The notes below the pieces were generated by a model. That model saw only the letters and a list, made by a program, of their open reading frames with translations. It had not been told where the DNA came from and made no database searches. 64,000 nucleotides of DNA, from positions 558,001-622,000 of the forward strand of contig NZ_VIGP01000003.1 of NCBI RefSeq assembly GCF_009299795.1. Reading direction: 5' to 3'. Positions 49,122-58,590 of this stretch are shown here, in pieces. The translations under genes were made by a program, and so were the position numbers. Position 1 is the first letter of the stretch; each line of letters opens with the position of its first letter. The DNA is from Brachybacterium subflavum. Its GTDB lineage: Bacteria > Actinomycetota > Actinomycetes > Actinomycetales > Dermabacteraceae.

Positions 49122-50810
49122 ATGACCGCTCCCCTGCGCTCCGGCCGCCGCCGGCAGCTGAGCTTCGCCGATCTCGGCACTCCGCTCGAGGAGGCCGAGA
49201 TGGTGGTCGTGGACCTCGAGACCACGGGCACCGATCCGTCGCAGGACGCGATCACGGAGATCGGCGCGGTCAAGGTGCGCGGCGGGGAGGTGCTCGGCGA
49301 GTTCCGCAGCTTCGTGGACCCCCAGCGCCCGATCCCCGCCTACATCGCCTCCCTCACCGGCATCTCGGACGCGACCGTGCGCGGGGCGCCGCGCATCGAG
49401 GCGGTGCTCCCGATGTTCCTGGACTTCGCGCACGACGCGGTGCTGGTCGCCCACAACGCCCGCTTCGACGTCGGCTTCCTGCGCTCCCAGGCGGCTCGGC
49501 TCGAGATCACCTGGCCCTCCCCTCCCGTCCTGGACACCCTGGCCCTCGCTCGCAGCGTCTTCAAGCGCGACGAGGTGCGCGACCACAAGCTCGGCACTCT
49601 CGCCGCGCACGTGGGAGCCCAGGTGACGCCGGACCACAGGGCCCTGTCCGACGCGCGCGCCACGGTCGACGTGCTGCACGCGATCATCGCCCGACTGGGC
49701 GATCGCGGAGCGCGCACGGTCGAGGACCTCGCCTCGGCCCATCGGAAGGTCTCTCCCGCCCAGGCCCGCAAGCGCCACCTCGCCGACACCGTGCCGCCGG
49801 TGCCGGGCGTCTACCAGTTCGTCGACCGCGAGGGCGGTGTGCTGTACGTCGGCACCTCGCACGACCTCCGCTCGCGGGTGCGCACCTACTTCAGCGCCTC
49901 GGAGACCCGCCGCCGCGTCCTCGACGTGCTGCCGCGGCTCCACGAGATCCGCACCATCGAGTGCGCCTCCCGTCTGGAGGCGTCCGTGCGCGAGCTGCGG
50001 ATCATCGCTCGCGAGCAGCCGCCCGCCAACCGCCAGGGCCTGAAGCCGGAGAAGGCGCTCTGGCTGCGCCTGGGCCCGGGGGCCGACGGTCTGCGCGCGG
50101 CCCGCATCGCACGGAGCGAGGACGACGGCTCGGCGCAGATCGGTCCGCTGCGCTCGCGCCATGACGTGGAGCCGCTGCGCGCCCTGCTCACGGACGCGGT
50201 GATGGGCCGCGGCGCCTCCCTCGAGGGCGCGGGCGGCTCCGGCGCGACCGGAGCGGGGCGTCGCCTGGATCCCGAGCCCCATGCACGGATCCGACGGGCG
50301 ATGCTCGAGGACCCCGCACCGGTGATCCAGCACGCCGCGGCGCGGATGCGCGCGCACGTCGGAGCGCATCGCTTCGAGGACGCCGCGAGGATCAAGGGGC
50401 AGGCCGAGGCCTTCCTCGCCGCTGCCCGGCGCGCCCAGCAGCTGCGCGCGCTCGCGGCCTGCCCGATGCTCGTCGCCGCGCGACCCGCCGAGGCGCGCCG
50501 CCATCCCGCCGGCGCATGGGAGCTGCTGGCGGTGCGCGCGGGTCGCCATGCGGGCACCGCGATCGTGCCCCGCGGGGCGGATCCGGTGCCGGTTGCGCGC
50601 GAGCTCGCGCGGCGCGGCGCCGGGATCCCCCTCGACGAGCTCCCTTCGGGGCCGCTGTGCCACGGCCATCATCAGGAGTCCGAGCTGCTGCTCCACTGGC
50701 TCGAGGGCGAGGGGATGCGCATCGTCGCCGTCGAGGGGACCTGGGCGGTGCCCCTGCGCGCCCGGTTCGATCCGCAGACGCTGCAGGCGGCCTTCACGAC
50801 CGCCGACTAG
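49122..50810 (+). CDS. DEDDh exonuclease fused to a GIY-YIG (UvrC N-terminal-like) domain
   Basis: 562-aa protein with an N-terminal DnaQ/epsilon-like 3'-5' exonuclease (VVVDLETTGTD, VAHNARFDVGFL, HRALSDARATVDVL) and a following GIY-YIG endonuclease domain (PPVPGVYQFVDREGGVLYVG, near 226-247) as in UvrC and Cho. The C-terminal 250 residues are family-specific. It corresponds to Rv2191 and is probably a DNA-repair nuclease, exact role unknown. TAGTCT ends 6 nt before ATG 49122. Confidence 0.92.
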   Translation: MTAPLRSGRRRQLSFADLGTPLEEAEMVVVDLETTGTDPSQDAITEIGAVKVRGGEVLGEFRSFVDPQRPIPAYIASLTGISDATVRGAPRIEAVLPMFLDFAHDAVLVAHNARFDVGFLRSQAARLEITWPSPPVLDTLALARSVFKRDEVRDHKLGTLAAHVGAQVTPDHRALSDARATVDVLHAIIARLGDRGARTVEDLASAHRKVSPAQARKRHLADTVPPVPGVYQFVDREGGVLYVGTSHDLRSRVRTYFSASETRRRVLDVLPRLHEIRTIECASRLEASVRELRIIAREQPPANRQGLKPEKALWLRLGPGADGLRAARIARSEDDGSAQIGPLRSRHDVEPLRALLTDAVMGRGASLEGAGGSGATGAGRRLDPEPHARIRRAMLEDPAPVIQHAAARMRAHVGAHRFEDAARIKGQAEAFLAAARRAQQLRALAACPMLVAARPAEARRHPAGAWELLAVRAGRHAGTAIVPRGADPVPVARELARRGAGIPLDELPSGPLCHGHHQESELLLHWLEGEGMRIVAVEGTWAVPLRARFDPQTLQAAFTTAD

Positions 50811-50859
50811 GCTGGGCACGCACCCGTGCAGAGACCCGGCCGACACCCTGGAGGACAGC

Positions 50860-51141
50860 ATGATCACCGCGATCGTCTCGATCATCGCCCGCAGCGACCG
50901 CATCCCAGAGGCCGCCCAGGAGATCACCGCCGTCCCCGGCGTCGACCACGTCTACTCGGTCACGGGCGACGTGGATCTCATCGCGATCGTGCGCGTGCGC
51001 GAGCACGAGGACCTCGCCGGCGTCATCGCCGACCGCATCAGCAAGATCGACGGCGTCGTGGACACCTCCACGAACATCGCCTTCCGCACCTACTCCAGCC
51101 AGGACCTCGAGGTCGCCTTCGACCTCGGCTCCGACGGCTGA
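50860..51141 (+). CDS. Lrp/AsnC ligand-binding (RAM) domain protein without HTH
   Basis: 93-aa stand-alone RAM domain (VPGVDHVYSVTGDVDLIAIV) lacking the DNA-binding half of Lrp/AsnC regulators. Such proteins may sense amino acids or modulate partners. GGAGG lies 5 nt before ATG 50860. It is 49 nt downstream of the nuclease gene and convergent with trpD, so an amino-acid-sensing link to tryptophan synthesis is possible but speculative. Confidence 0.88.
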   Translation: MITAIVSIIARSDRIPEAAQEITAVPGVDHVYSVTGDVDLIAIVRVREHEDLAGVIADRISKIDGVVDTSTNIAFRTYSSQDLEVAFDLGSDG

Positions 51142-51175
51142 GGCCGCCCGCCGCCGGTCTGCGTCCCGAGCTGCG

Positions 51176-52276
51176 CTACCGCTTCTCGCCGACCAGGCGC
51201 TGCGTGGTCTGCGCCCAGGCCTCGAGCAGTCGGGCAGGAGCTCCGGAGTCGAGCACGGCGCTGGCCTCCTCGAAGGCCCGTCCGAAGCGGTCCTCGAAGG
51301 TCGCGTGCTCACCCGCGGTCGCGGATCCCGCGCCAATGCCGTCGTGCGCGAGCAGTCCGGCGGCGGCGTTGAGGAGCACCGCGTCCCGCACGGCTGCAGT
51401 CCCCTCCCCCGCGTAGAGGTCGCGAGCCACCTGAGCGTTCTCCTCGGCGGAGCCGCCGCGCAGGGCCTCGGCCCCATGACGGGGGATGCCGAGCAGCGCC
51501 TCCGGATCCAGCACGTGCTCGTGAACGCCCCCGCCTCGCACCTCCCAGACGTCCGAGGGCGCCCCCACGGTCAGCTCGTCGAGGCCGTCCTGGCCGCGGA
51601 ACACCAGTGCGCTCGTGCCGCGCCCTGCGAAGACCCCGGCCACGACCGGCGCCATCACGGAGCTCGCGACGCCGACCGCGCTCGCCAGGGGCTTCCCGGG
51701 GTTCGTGATCGGGCCGAGCACGTTGAACACCGTCGGGATGCCGAGTCCCTTGCGCGCCTCCGCACCGAACCGCATCGAGGGGTGGAAGACCTGCGCGAAG
51801 AGGAACGCGATCCCGAGCTCGTCGAGCAGCTGCGCGGAGCGCTCGGCCGGCAGGTCGAGCCGGACGCCGAGGGCGTCGAGCACGTCGGCCGATCCCGATC
51901 GGGAGGTCGAGGCGCGGTTGCCGTGCTTGACCACGCGCCGCCCGCTCGCGGCGATGATCACGGAGGCCATCGTGGAGATGTTCACCGTATGGGCGAGGTC
52001 CCCTCCGGTGCCGACGATGTCGACCGCCCGACGGTCCACGTCGAGCTCCCGCGCGTGCGCGACCATCGTGTCCGCCAGCGCCCCGAGCTCGACGCTCGTC
52101 ACGCCCTTCGACTCGAGCGCGACCAGGAAGCCGGCGAGCTGGACCGCGGACGCGTTGCCGGACATGACCTCGTCCATCGCCCAGGCCGCCTGCGCGGCGT
52201 CGAGATCCTCGTGGCGGACCAGTCGGGCGGTCAGGGACGCCCAGGTCGGGGAGGGCGCGGATGCGGTGGCGGACAT
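51176..52276 (-). CDS. trpD: Anthranilate phosphoribosyltransferase
   Basis: 366-aa tryptophan-pathway enzyme transferring phosphoribose from PRPP to anthranilate. The PRPP loop DIVGTGGD, KHGNRASTS and NVLGPITNP are all present. No other trp gene is nearby. GATGAT ends 6 nt before ATG 52276, with no ribosome site, suggesting leaderless translation. It is divergent from ctaE across 215 bp. Confidence 0.96.
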   Translation of the reverse strand: MSATASAPSPTWASLTARLVRHEDLDAAQAAWAMDEVMSGNASAVQLAGFLVALESKGVTSVELGALADTMVAHARELDVDRRAVDIVGTGGDLAHTVNISTMASVIIAASGRRVVKHGNRASTSRSGSADVLDALGVRLDLPAERSAQLLDELGIAFLFAQVFHPSMRFGAEARKGLGIPTVFNVLGPITNPGKPLASAVGVASSVMAPVVAGVFAGRGTSALVFRGQDGLDELTVGAPSDVWEVRGGGVHEHVLDPEALLGIPRHGAEALRGGSAEENAQVARDLYAGEGTAAVRDAVLLNAAAGLLAHDGIGAGSATAGEHATFEDRFGRAFEEASAVLDSGAPARLLEAWAQTTQRLVGEKR

Positions 52277-52393
52277 GTGCCGATCATCCCATCCCGGGCG
52301 CGCTCGTGCGCATGCGCCCGGATGTCAGGATCCCCAGCTGAGAGGCCCTCGCCACAGAGCGTGTCCAGGTTCGTGACAGCGTGTCGTGAGGGT

Positions 52394-52399
52394 TATGCT
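52394..52399 (+). promoter_or_regulatory. Upstream -10-like element before ctaE
   Basis: TATGCT in the trpD-ctaE gap could give a second, longer ctaE transcript, in addition to the leaderless start from CATAAT at 52480-52485. Confidence 0.35.
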
Positions 52400-52479
52400 G
52401 GCGGGGTCCGTCAGGGCCTCGCGCCCCAGCGGTTCCCCAGGTCGGCCGTGTACCCGGGGCATCGAATCTGACGACACGG

Positions 52480-52485
52480 CATAAT
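52480..52485 (+). promoter_or_regulatory. Leaderless -10 element of ctaE-qcrCAB
   Basis: CATAAT, one base from the TATAAT consensus, ends 6 nt before the GTG start of ctaE, so transcription would begin at or beside the start codon. Confidence 0.6.
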
Positions 52486-52491
52486 GGTGAC

Positions 52492-53208
52492 GTGACTACT
52501 GCGACTCTGCCCCAGCGCACAGGCCCTGCCCCCGCAGTCGGCCGCCCGAACTCCACGCAGATCGGCACGCTCGTCTGGCTCTCCAGCGAGCTGATGTTCT
52601 TCGCCGGCCTCTTCGCGATGTACTTCACTCTGCACGCGATGGTCCCGGAGACGTTCGTCGCGGGCGAGGAGCACTTCACCCACGACTTCGCGATCGCCAA
52701 CACGATCATCCTGGTGCTGAGCTCCGTGACCTGCCAGATCGGCGTCATGGCCGCCGAGGGCGTGCTGCCGTGGGCCAAGGGCGAGTCCCGCAAGGGGCGC
52801 ACCGGCTCGATCTTCAACATCGCCGGGTGGGGCGTCATCGAGTGGTACACCCTGACCTTCCTCATGGGCGCGATCTTCGTATCCGGGCAGGCCTTCGAGT
52901 ACACCGAGCTGGCCGAGGCCGGCGTCTCCCTCAGCAGCTCGCCCTTCGGCTCCGTCTTCTACCTCGCCACCGGCTTCCACGGCCTCCACGTGATCGGCGG
53001 CCTCATCGCGTTCCTGTTCGTCCTCGCCCGGGCGTTCTCCGCGAACGAGTTCACCCAGCACGAGAAGATCAGCGCCATCTGCATCTCCTACTACTGGCAC
53101 TTCGTGGACGTGGTCTGGATCGGACTGTTCTTCGTCGTGTACCTGATGGACCCGCTGCTCAACGGCACGGTCCCGTGGAACTTCGAGTTCTTCTCCTCCC
53201 TCTTCTGA
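52492..53208 (+). CDS. ctaE: Cytochrome c oxidase subunit III
   Basis: 238-aa membrane subunit of the aa3 oxidase with five predicted helices. [12 protein letters not shown] and [12 protein letters not shown] are subunit III signatures, and [15 protein letters not shown] ends the protein. It is the first gene of ctaE-qcrCAB, the usual actinobacterial order, and belongs to the bcc-aa3 supercomplex in the cytoplasmic membrane. Confidence 0.96.
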   Translation: MTTATLPQRTGPAPAVGRPNSTQIGTLVWLSSELMFFAGLFAMYFTLHAMVPETFVAGEEHFTHDFAIANTIILVLSSVTCQIGVMAAEGVLPWAKGESRKGRTGSIFNIAGWGVIEWYTLTFLMGAIFVSGQAFEYTELAEAGVSLSSSPFGSVFYLATGFHGLHVIGGLIAFLFVLARAFSANEFTQHEKISAICISYYWHFVDVVWIGLFFVVYLMDPLLNGTVPWNFEFFSSLF

Positions 53209-53276
53209 TCCTCCGGATCCCCCGGCCCCGGGGGTCCCTTCCCGCCCGCCCCGCACACCGAAACGAGGTCCTCATC

Positions 53277-54077
53277 GTGAAGGCACTCGCAGCGCGTCGA
53301 CACCATCCGCTGGCGTTCGTCGCGATCCTGCTGCTCGCGCTCGTCGCGACCGGCGGCCTGTACGCCGCGTTCCAGCCGCGCAGCGCCCAGGCCGAGTCGT
53401 ACACCCAGGACGACGTCGACAAAGGCGAAGATCTGTTCCTGGCCAACTGCGCCAGCTGCCACGGCACCAACGCGCAGGGCATGCAGGACGACTCGGGCAA
53501 CACGCTCGGCCCGTCGCTGATCGGCGTCGGCGCCGCCGCGGTCGACTTCCAGGTCGGCACCGGCCGCATGCCGATGCAGAACTCCGGTGCGCAGGCATGG
53601 CGCAAGCCCCCGCAGATGAACGACGAGCAGACTCGTCAGCTCGCGGCCTACGTCGCCTCCCTCGGCCCCGGCCCGTCGGTCCCCGACGAGGAGGCTCTCG
53701 ACTCGAAGGACGCCGACCTCGAGAACGGCGGCAACATCTTCCGCGTGAACTGCGCCATGTGCCACAACGCGGCCGGCGCCGGCGGCGCCCTGACCCGCGG
53801 CAAGTTCGCGCCGTCGCTCAGCGGCGTCGAGTCGAAGCACATCTACGAGGCCATGGAGACCGGCCCGCAGAACATGCCCGTCTTCAACGACGACAACATC
53901 TCCGCCTCCGACAAGCGCGACGTCGTCGCCTACCTCAAGGCACTCGATGAGCAGGGCTCCCCCGGCGGCATCTCGCTGGGCTCCTTCGGTCCCGTGACCG
54001 AGGGCCTGTACGCCTGGACCATCGTGCTCTCCCTCCTCGTCGGCTGCGCCGTGTGGCTGGGGGCGAAGGCGAAGTGA
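53277..54077 (+). CDS. qcrC: Cytochrome bc1 complex diheme cytochrome c subunit
   Basis: 266-aa membrane-anchored cytochrome cc with two heme-binding motifs, CASCH and CAMCH, each in a cytochrome c domain. An N-terminal helix (residues about 12-32) and a C-terminal helix flank them. The diheme form passes electrons directly to the oxidase without a soluble cytochrome c. GAGG lies 8 nt before GTG 53277. Its stop overlaps qcrA by GTGA. Confidence 0.95.
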   Translation: MKALAARRHHPLAFVAILLLALVATGGLYAAFQPRSAQAESYTQDDVDKGEDLFLANCASCHGTNAQGMQDDSGNTLGPSLIGVGAAAVDFQVGTGRMPMQNSGAQAWRKPPQMNDEQTRQLAAYVASLGPGPSVPDEEALDSKDADLENGGNIFRVNCAMCHNAAGAGGALTRGKFAPSLSGVESKHIYEAMETGPQNMPVFNDDNISASDKRDVVAYLKALDEQGSPGGISLGSFGPVTEGLYAWTIVLSLLVGCAVWLGAKAK

Positions 54078-55144
54078 GCGACCACGTGAACGAGAACCGC
54101 GAGTCGGAGGCACGGTCCTCCTCGGTGAGCACGATCGCCCCCAAGGAGGGCGGCGGCTTCCCCAACCCCGGGCTGCCTCCCCACGTCCACCGCCAGGCCG
54201 ACGAGAACCCGCGGGCCGCGAAGCGCGCCGAGCGCATGGTCGCCGCGATGTTCGTGCTCTCCGTCCTGGGCACCGTCCTGTTCGTCGCCAGCTACTTCAT
54301 CTTCACGCCGCTGGGGACGAACCTGCTGGGCACGCCGGGCACGCTGCACGCGGTGCACTGGTCCAACCTGTTCACCGGCCTCGGCCTCGCGATCGCCGTG
54401 TTCTTCATCGGCGCGGCCGCAGTGCACTGGGCCAAGACCCTCATGCCCGATGAGGAATGGGTCGAGGAGCGTCACCACATCGAGGGCTCGGACGAGACCC
54501 GCGAGGTCGCGGCGTCCATCATCACCGACGGCCTCGAGGAGTCCGGCGTCGGCCGTCGCCCCGTGATCGTGACGGCCATGGTCGCCGCGCTCACCGCCCT
54601 GCCGATCGCGGTGCTCGCGCCGCTGTCGACCTTCGGCCCCCTCCCGGGCAACAAGCTGCACCACACGTTCTGGAAGAAGGGTCTGCGGATCACCCGCGAC
54701 ACCGACGGGACGCCGGTGAAGGCCTCCGAGGTCGCCATGAACTCGATCTTCCACGTCATGCCCGAGGGCCTGACCGAGGACATGGAGGACTACCTCGAGC
54801 AGCGCGCGAAGGCGGCTGCCGTGCTCATCCGCATCGACCCTGCGCTGGGCCAGAACCAGGACAGCCTGGACCACGGGTACCAGGGCATCCTCGCCTTCTC
54901 GAAGATCTGCACCCATGTGGGCTGCCCGGTCGCGCTGTACGAGCAGCAGACGCATCACATGCTGTGCCCGTGCCACCAGTCGACGTTCGACGTCACCGAC
55001 GGCGCGAAGGTGATCTTCGGCCCCGCGCACCGCCCGCTCCCGCAGCTCCCCATCGAAGTCGACGCCGAGGGCTACCTCGTCGCCGGCGGCGACTTCCCCG
55101 AGCCCATCGGTCCCAGCTTCTGGAACCTGCACAAGGACAAGTGA
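54074..55144 (+). CDS. qcrA: Ubiquinol-cytochrome c reductase Rieske iron-sulfur subunit
   Basis: 356-aa Rieske protein of the actinobacterial type with three N-terminal helices instead of one. The [2Fe-2S] site is CTHVGCPV and CPCHQSTFD (residues about 279-305). It takes electrons from menaquinol. Translation is coupled to qcrC (GTGA overlap) and qcrB follows after 4 nt. Confidence 0.96.
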   Translation: MSDHVNENRESEARSSSVSTIAPKEGGGFPNPGLPPHVHRQADENPRAAKRAERMVAAMFVLSVLGTVLFVASYFIFTPLGTNLLGTPGTLHAVHWSNLFTGLGLAIAVFFIGAAAVHWAKTLMPDEEWVEERHHIEGSDETREVAASIITDGLEESGVGRRPVIVTAMVAALTALPIAVLAPLSTFGPLPGNKLHHTFWKKGLRITRDTDGTPVKASEVAMNSIFHVMPEGLTEDMEDYLEQRAKAAAVLIRIDPALGQNQDSLDHGYQGILAFSKICTHVGCPVALYEQQTHHMLCPCHQSTFDVTDGAKVIFGPAHRPLPQLPIEVDAEGYLVAGGDFPEPIGPSFWNLHKDK

Positions 55145-55148
55145 TCTG

Positions 55149-56831
55149 ATGGCGACCACGACTCCCACCCGTCCTCGCACGGAGGCCCCCGCGGACTCCG
55201 GCTCCGAGGGCCGCATGCTCAAGCTCGGCGCCGTCGGCGGCGACTGGCTGGACCGCCGCGTCTCCGGCGCGGGCCTGGTCCGGTTCCTCGGGCGCAAGGT
55301 CTTCCCGGACCACTGGTCCTTCATGTTCGGCGAGGTCGCGCTCTACAGCTTCGTGATCCTGCTGATCTCGGGCACCTACCTCACGATGTTCTTCGTCCCC
55401 TCGATGGACGAGGTCGTCTACAACGGCATCTACGCGCCCCTGCAGGGTGCCCACGTGTCGAAGGCCTACGAGTCCACGCTGCACATCTCGTTCGAGGTCA
55501 AGGGCGGGCTGCTGTTCCGGCAGATGCACCACTGGTCCTGCCTCGTGTTCATGGTCGCGATCTTCGTGCACATGTTCCGCGTGTTCTTCACCGGCGCGTT
55601 CCGCAAGCCCCGCGAGCTCAACTGGCTCGTCGGCTTCGCCCTCATGGTCCTGGGCATGGTCGCCGGCTTCACCGGCTACTCCCTCCCGGACGACGTCCTC
55701 TCGGGCAACGGCCTGCGCGTGGTCGACGGCCTCATGAAGGGCATCCCGATCGTCGGCACCTACATCTCGATGCTGCTGTTCGGCGGGGAGTTCCCCGGGC
55801 ACGACATCATCCCGAGGTTCTTCACGATCCACATCCTGCTGGTCCCCGCGGCCATCCTGGGTCTGATCGCGATCCATATGGTGATGCTGGTGCTGCACAA
55901 GCACACGCAGTACCCCGGCCCGGGCCGCACCGAGCGCAACGTCGTCGGCTTCCCGGTGTTCCCGGTGTATGCGGCGAAGGCCGGCGGCTTCTTCTTCCTG
56001 GTGTTCGGCATCATCACGCTGATCTCGGCCACCACGGCGATCAACTCGATCTGGGTCTACGGGCCGTACGACCCCTCCCCCGTCTCGGCCGGCTCGCAGC
56101 CCGACTGGTACATGCTCTGGACGGACGGCGGTCTGCGCCTCATCCCGGGCTGGGAGTTCACCGTCTTCGGCTACACGGTGTCGCTGAACATCCTGCTTCC
56201 GATGGTGGTCTACGGCGGTCTGCTGGCGTTCCTCGCCCTCTACCCGTTCATCGAGTCGTGGGTGACGGGCGACGACCGCGAGCACCACCTCCTGGATCTG
56301 CCGTACAACGCCCCGGTCCGCACCGGCATCGGCGTCGCCTGGATCACCGAGTACCTGATCCTCGCGATGGCCGCCACGAACGACCTCATCGCGGTGAAGC
56401 TCCACCTCTCGATCAACGACCTGACGTGGACGTTCCGCATCGCGTTCTTCCTGGCACCGGTGATCGTCTTCTACATCACCAAGCGCCTGTGCCTGGCGAT
56501 GCAGCGCCAGAAGCGGGACCTCGCCCTGCACGGCGAGGAGACCTCCAAGGTGGTCCGCATGGAGAACGGCGAGATGATCGAGATCCACGAGCCGCTCAAC
56601 GAGTTCGACCGCTGGGTCCTGGTCCAGCACGACGACTACCGTCCGCTCAAGGCGGGCAAGGGCGTCTCGTCCCTGCGCGCCGCGGCCACCTCGTTCTTCT
56701 TCAAGGACCAGCTGGCCCCGGTCACCCCGACCGAGCTCCGGGAGGCCCTCGAGCACGCCGGCCACGAGCGCCACAAGATCGACGAGCTCACCGGCGGCGA
56801 CTACCGCACTCCGGACGTGCGTTCCCACTGA
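55149..56831 (+). CDS. qcrB: Cytochrome bc1 complex cytochrome b subunit
   Basis: 560-aa cytochrome b carrying two b hemes and the quinol site. Heme-ligand histidines lie in MHHWSCLVFMVAIFVHMFRV and FTIHILLVPAAILGLIAIH, and the Qo-site motif is PDWY (SQPDWYMLW) rather than PEWY. An extended C-terminal cytoplasmic tail of about 120 residues follows the last helix. Last gene of the operon; a terminator follows. Confidence 0.96.
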   Translation: MATTTPTRPRTEAPADSGSEGRMLKLGAVGGDWLDRRVSGAGLVRFLGRKVFPDHWSFMFGEVALYSFVILLISGTYLTMFFVPSMDEVVYNGIYAPLQGAHVSKAYESTLHISFEVKGGLLFRQMHHWSCLVFMVAIFVHMFRVFFTGAFRKPRELNWLVGFALMVLGMVAGFTGYSLPDDVLSGNGLRVVDGLMKGIPIVGTYISMLLFGGEFPGHDIIPRFFTIHILLVPAAILGLIAIHMVMLVLHKHTQYPGPGRTERNVVGFPVFPVYAAKAGGFFFLVFGIITLISATTAINSIWVYGPYDPSPVSAGSQPDWYMLWTDGGLRLIPGWEFTVFGYTVSLNILLPMVVYGGLLAFLALYPFIESWVTGDDREHHLLDLPYNAPVRTGIGVAWITEYLILAMAATNDLIAVKLHLSINDLTWTFRIAFFLAPVIVFYITKRLCLAMQRQKRDLALHGEETSKVVRMENGEMIEIHEPLNEFDRWVLVQHDDYRPLKAGKGVSSLRAAATSFFFKDQLAPVTPTELREALEHAGHERHKIDELTGGDYRTPDVRSH

Positions 56832-56853
56832 CGCATGAGCTCCCCGACGTGAG

Positions 56854-56886
56854 AGGGCCCGGACGGCATCGCCGTCCGGGCCCTTT
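56854..56886 (+). terminator. Hairpin terminator of ctaE-qcrCAB
   Basis: Perfect 14-bp arms (56854-56867, 56871-56884) with a 3-base loop, followed by a short T run, 22 nt after the qcrB stop. Confidence 0.85.
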
Positions 56887-57257
56887 CGCGTCCCGGCTGC
56901 GCCGCTCCCCCAGGGCCCGTCGCTTCCCTGGACCCTGTCCGCTTCCCGGGCCCTGCCGCTCCCCGGCGTGATCATCGGGCCCCTCGGCCGGGCCGCGCAC
57001 GCAGTCCCCCACGTCGGACGTCGACCCGACCGCCGACTTCGCGTGCCGTCCCCGGCGCCCATGGCGTTCCGGGCCCGTCCTCGTCCCGGCGTCGCCCCGC
57101 GTCCGCGCGCTGCGCGGTGCGCGCTCGCGCAGCGCTGCGCAGACGGCCTCGCGACATGCAGGGGTGCACAGCCGACGGCGTGGCGACGGGCACCGCCCGG
57201 CGCCGCCCCCACCGAACGCTTCCACTCCTCGCTCCGCGCCCCTGCAGGAGCACGACA
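56887..57257. other. Non-coding gap between qcrB and the Asp23 operon
   Basis: About 370 bp with no convincing gene. Open frames here lack ribosome sites and family likeness. An imperfect tandem repeat of a CGCTTCCCtGG-type unit lies near 56925-56970. I see no tRNA, riboswitch or promoter. Confidence 0.5.
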
Positions 57258-57305
57258 AGGGCCCCATCCGTCTCCCTGCCGGAGCAGGGAGGCGGACGGG
57301 GCCCT
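57258..57305 (-). terminator. Long hairpin ending the Asp23 operon
   Basis: Arms of 21 bp (57258-57278, 57285-57305) with two mismatched positions, which form G-U pairs in one RNA strand, and a 6-base loop. It lies 59 nt beyond the last stop of the operon and also faces the qcr operon. Confidence 0.75.
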
Positions 57306-57364
57306 GGGGACATGATCCCGCTGTCGGGCCGGCGCACCGCCGAGGGGGCTCGCGCCGACGACGC

Positions 57365-58030
57365 TCAGGGAGCGGGGACGGGGGCGCCCTCCCCCATCGT
57401 GCCGGGGCCGCCGGTGGCGGTCGCCGGCCCCTCGTCGACCCTGGTCCTCGTGGACGAGGCCGCCGAGCGCAGCGCCAGGAGCAGGTCCACGTGGCGAGGC
57501 GCTGCGCCGAGCACGGTGGCGACGTCATCGGCGAGCAGCCGGCGCGCGCCTGCGACGACCCATGCCGTCTCAGCGTCCTGGCTCGTGCTCACCGAAGCCT
57601 GCACCCACGGCGCCGACGTCGCGCCGGTCACCTGGACGGATGCGTCGAGGACGCCGGGGATGCCCTCGACGTGCTCCGCGAGCGCCCGCTCGAGCACGGA
57701 CGGCGCGAGGGTCCCCAGGGGCCTGCTGCCCTCGGCGGTGATCCTCAGCGGGACGGCGGGAGCCCTCCGAGGCACCTGGAGCACGAGCAGCCAGATCCCG
57801 ACGATCACGGCGAGCACCGCGAGGACGCAGGCGAGGGGGAGGATCCACGTGTGGTGGGCCTCCGCGAGAGTGGCAGGCGTGGAATCCCCGTGCGGGAGCA
57901 CGGCGTCGGCACCCGGCCAGCGCCCGGCCAGGTGCAGACGACCGGCAGCGAGCCAGAGGCCCGCGAGAAGGGCGATGATGCCCGCAAGGACGAGCAGGAG
58001 CCTGTTGCGGACTCCGGAGACGGAACGCAT
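57365..58030 (-). CDS. Asp23-operon membrane protein (AmaP-like)
   Basis: 221-aa protein with two membrane helices in its first 90 residues (LLLVLAGIIALLAGLWLA and a second near 62-85) and a soluble alkaline-shock-like domain after. It probably anchors Asp23/Gls24 proteins to the membrane as AmaP does in firmicutes; that is inferred from position and topology. GAGGAGG lies 4 nt before ATG 58030, 11 nt after the DUF6286 stop. Confidence 0.75.
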   Translation of the reverse strand: MRSVSGVRNRLLLVLAGIIALLAGLWLAAGRLHLAGRWPGADAVLPHGDSTPATLAEAHHTWILPLACVLAVLAVIVGIWLLVLQVPRRAPAVPLRITAEGSRPLGTLAPSVLERALAEHVEGIPGVLDASVQVTGATSAPWVQASVSTSQDAETAWVVAGARRLLADDVATVLGAAPRHVDLLLALRSAASSTRTRVDEGPATATGGPGTMGEGAPVPAP

Positions 58031-58041
58031 GCGTCCTCCTC

Positions 58042-58590
58042 TCAGTCGATCCGACGCATCCGCACGCGGATGCTCGGCATGGTGTCGGGGCGGAGCTCGG
58101 CGACGGCGGCCTGCGCGGCGTCGCGCACGCCGGACTCGACGGGTCCGACCTCGTCGACGACGGTGCGGGCGCGGACCGTGACCGTGCGCCGGCCGACGTC
58201 GACCTGGGTGCTCTGCACGCCGTCGACCTTCTCGGTGCGGGCGCGCACCCGGTTCGCCAGGTCACGGCGGGAGATCACGGTGCTGCCGGGGACGTCGTCC
58301 TCGAGCAGGTGCATGCGTGATCGGCCACCGGGGAGGATCGCGGCGAGGACCATGAGCAGGCCCAGGACCGCGAGCACGCAGCCGGTGACGAGGACCGGGG
58401 TCGAGTCGAGTCGCAGGGCTCCGAGGTCGGCGACCGCGGAGGATGCCGATGAGGGCCACGCGCCGTCGATCACGAGAGCGCCGAGCGTCCAGACACCGAA
58501 CCCTCCCAGGACGAGCAGGACCACGGCGAGGAGCACGACGGGGGTCGTGCGGGAGGGCCGACGGTCGAGGCGGCGAGGTGTCGTCATCAT
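58042..58590 (-). CDS. DUF6286-type membrane protein
   Basis: 182-aa protein with two helices (about residues 17-40 and 66-88) and a C-terminal domain with VISRRDLANRVRARTEKVDGV and VGRRTVTVRARTVVDEVG. It matches the DUF6286 proteins found in actinobacterial Asp23 operons; the function is unknown. The ATG overlaps the preceding gene's stop (ATGA). Confidence 0.78.
   Translation of the reverse strand: MMTTPRRLDRRPSRTTPVVLLAVVLLVLGGFGVWTLGALVIDGAWPSSASSAVADLGALRLDSTPVLVTGCVLAVLGLLMVLAAILPGGRSRMHLLEDDVPGSTVISRRDLANRVRARTEKVDGVQSTQVDVGRRTVTVRARTVVDEVGPVESGVRDAAQAAVAELRPDTMPSIRVRMRRID

Noticed and set aside
56968..57337. Open frames in the gap after qcrB
   Set aside because: No ribosome site, no family likeness, Arg/Pro/Ala-rich composition on both strands, and the end overlaps a terminator hairpin.
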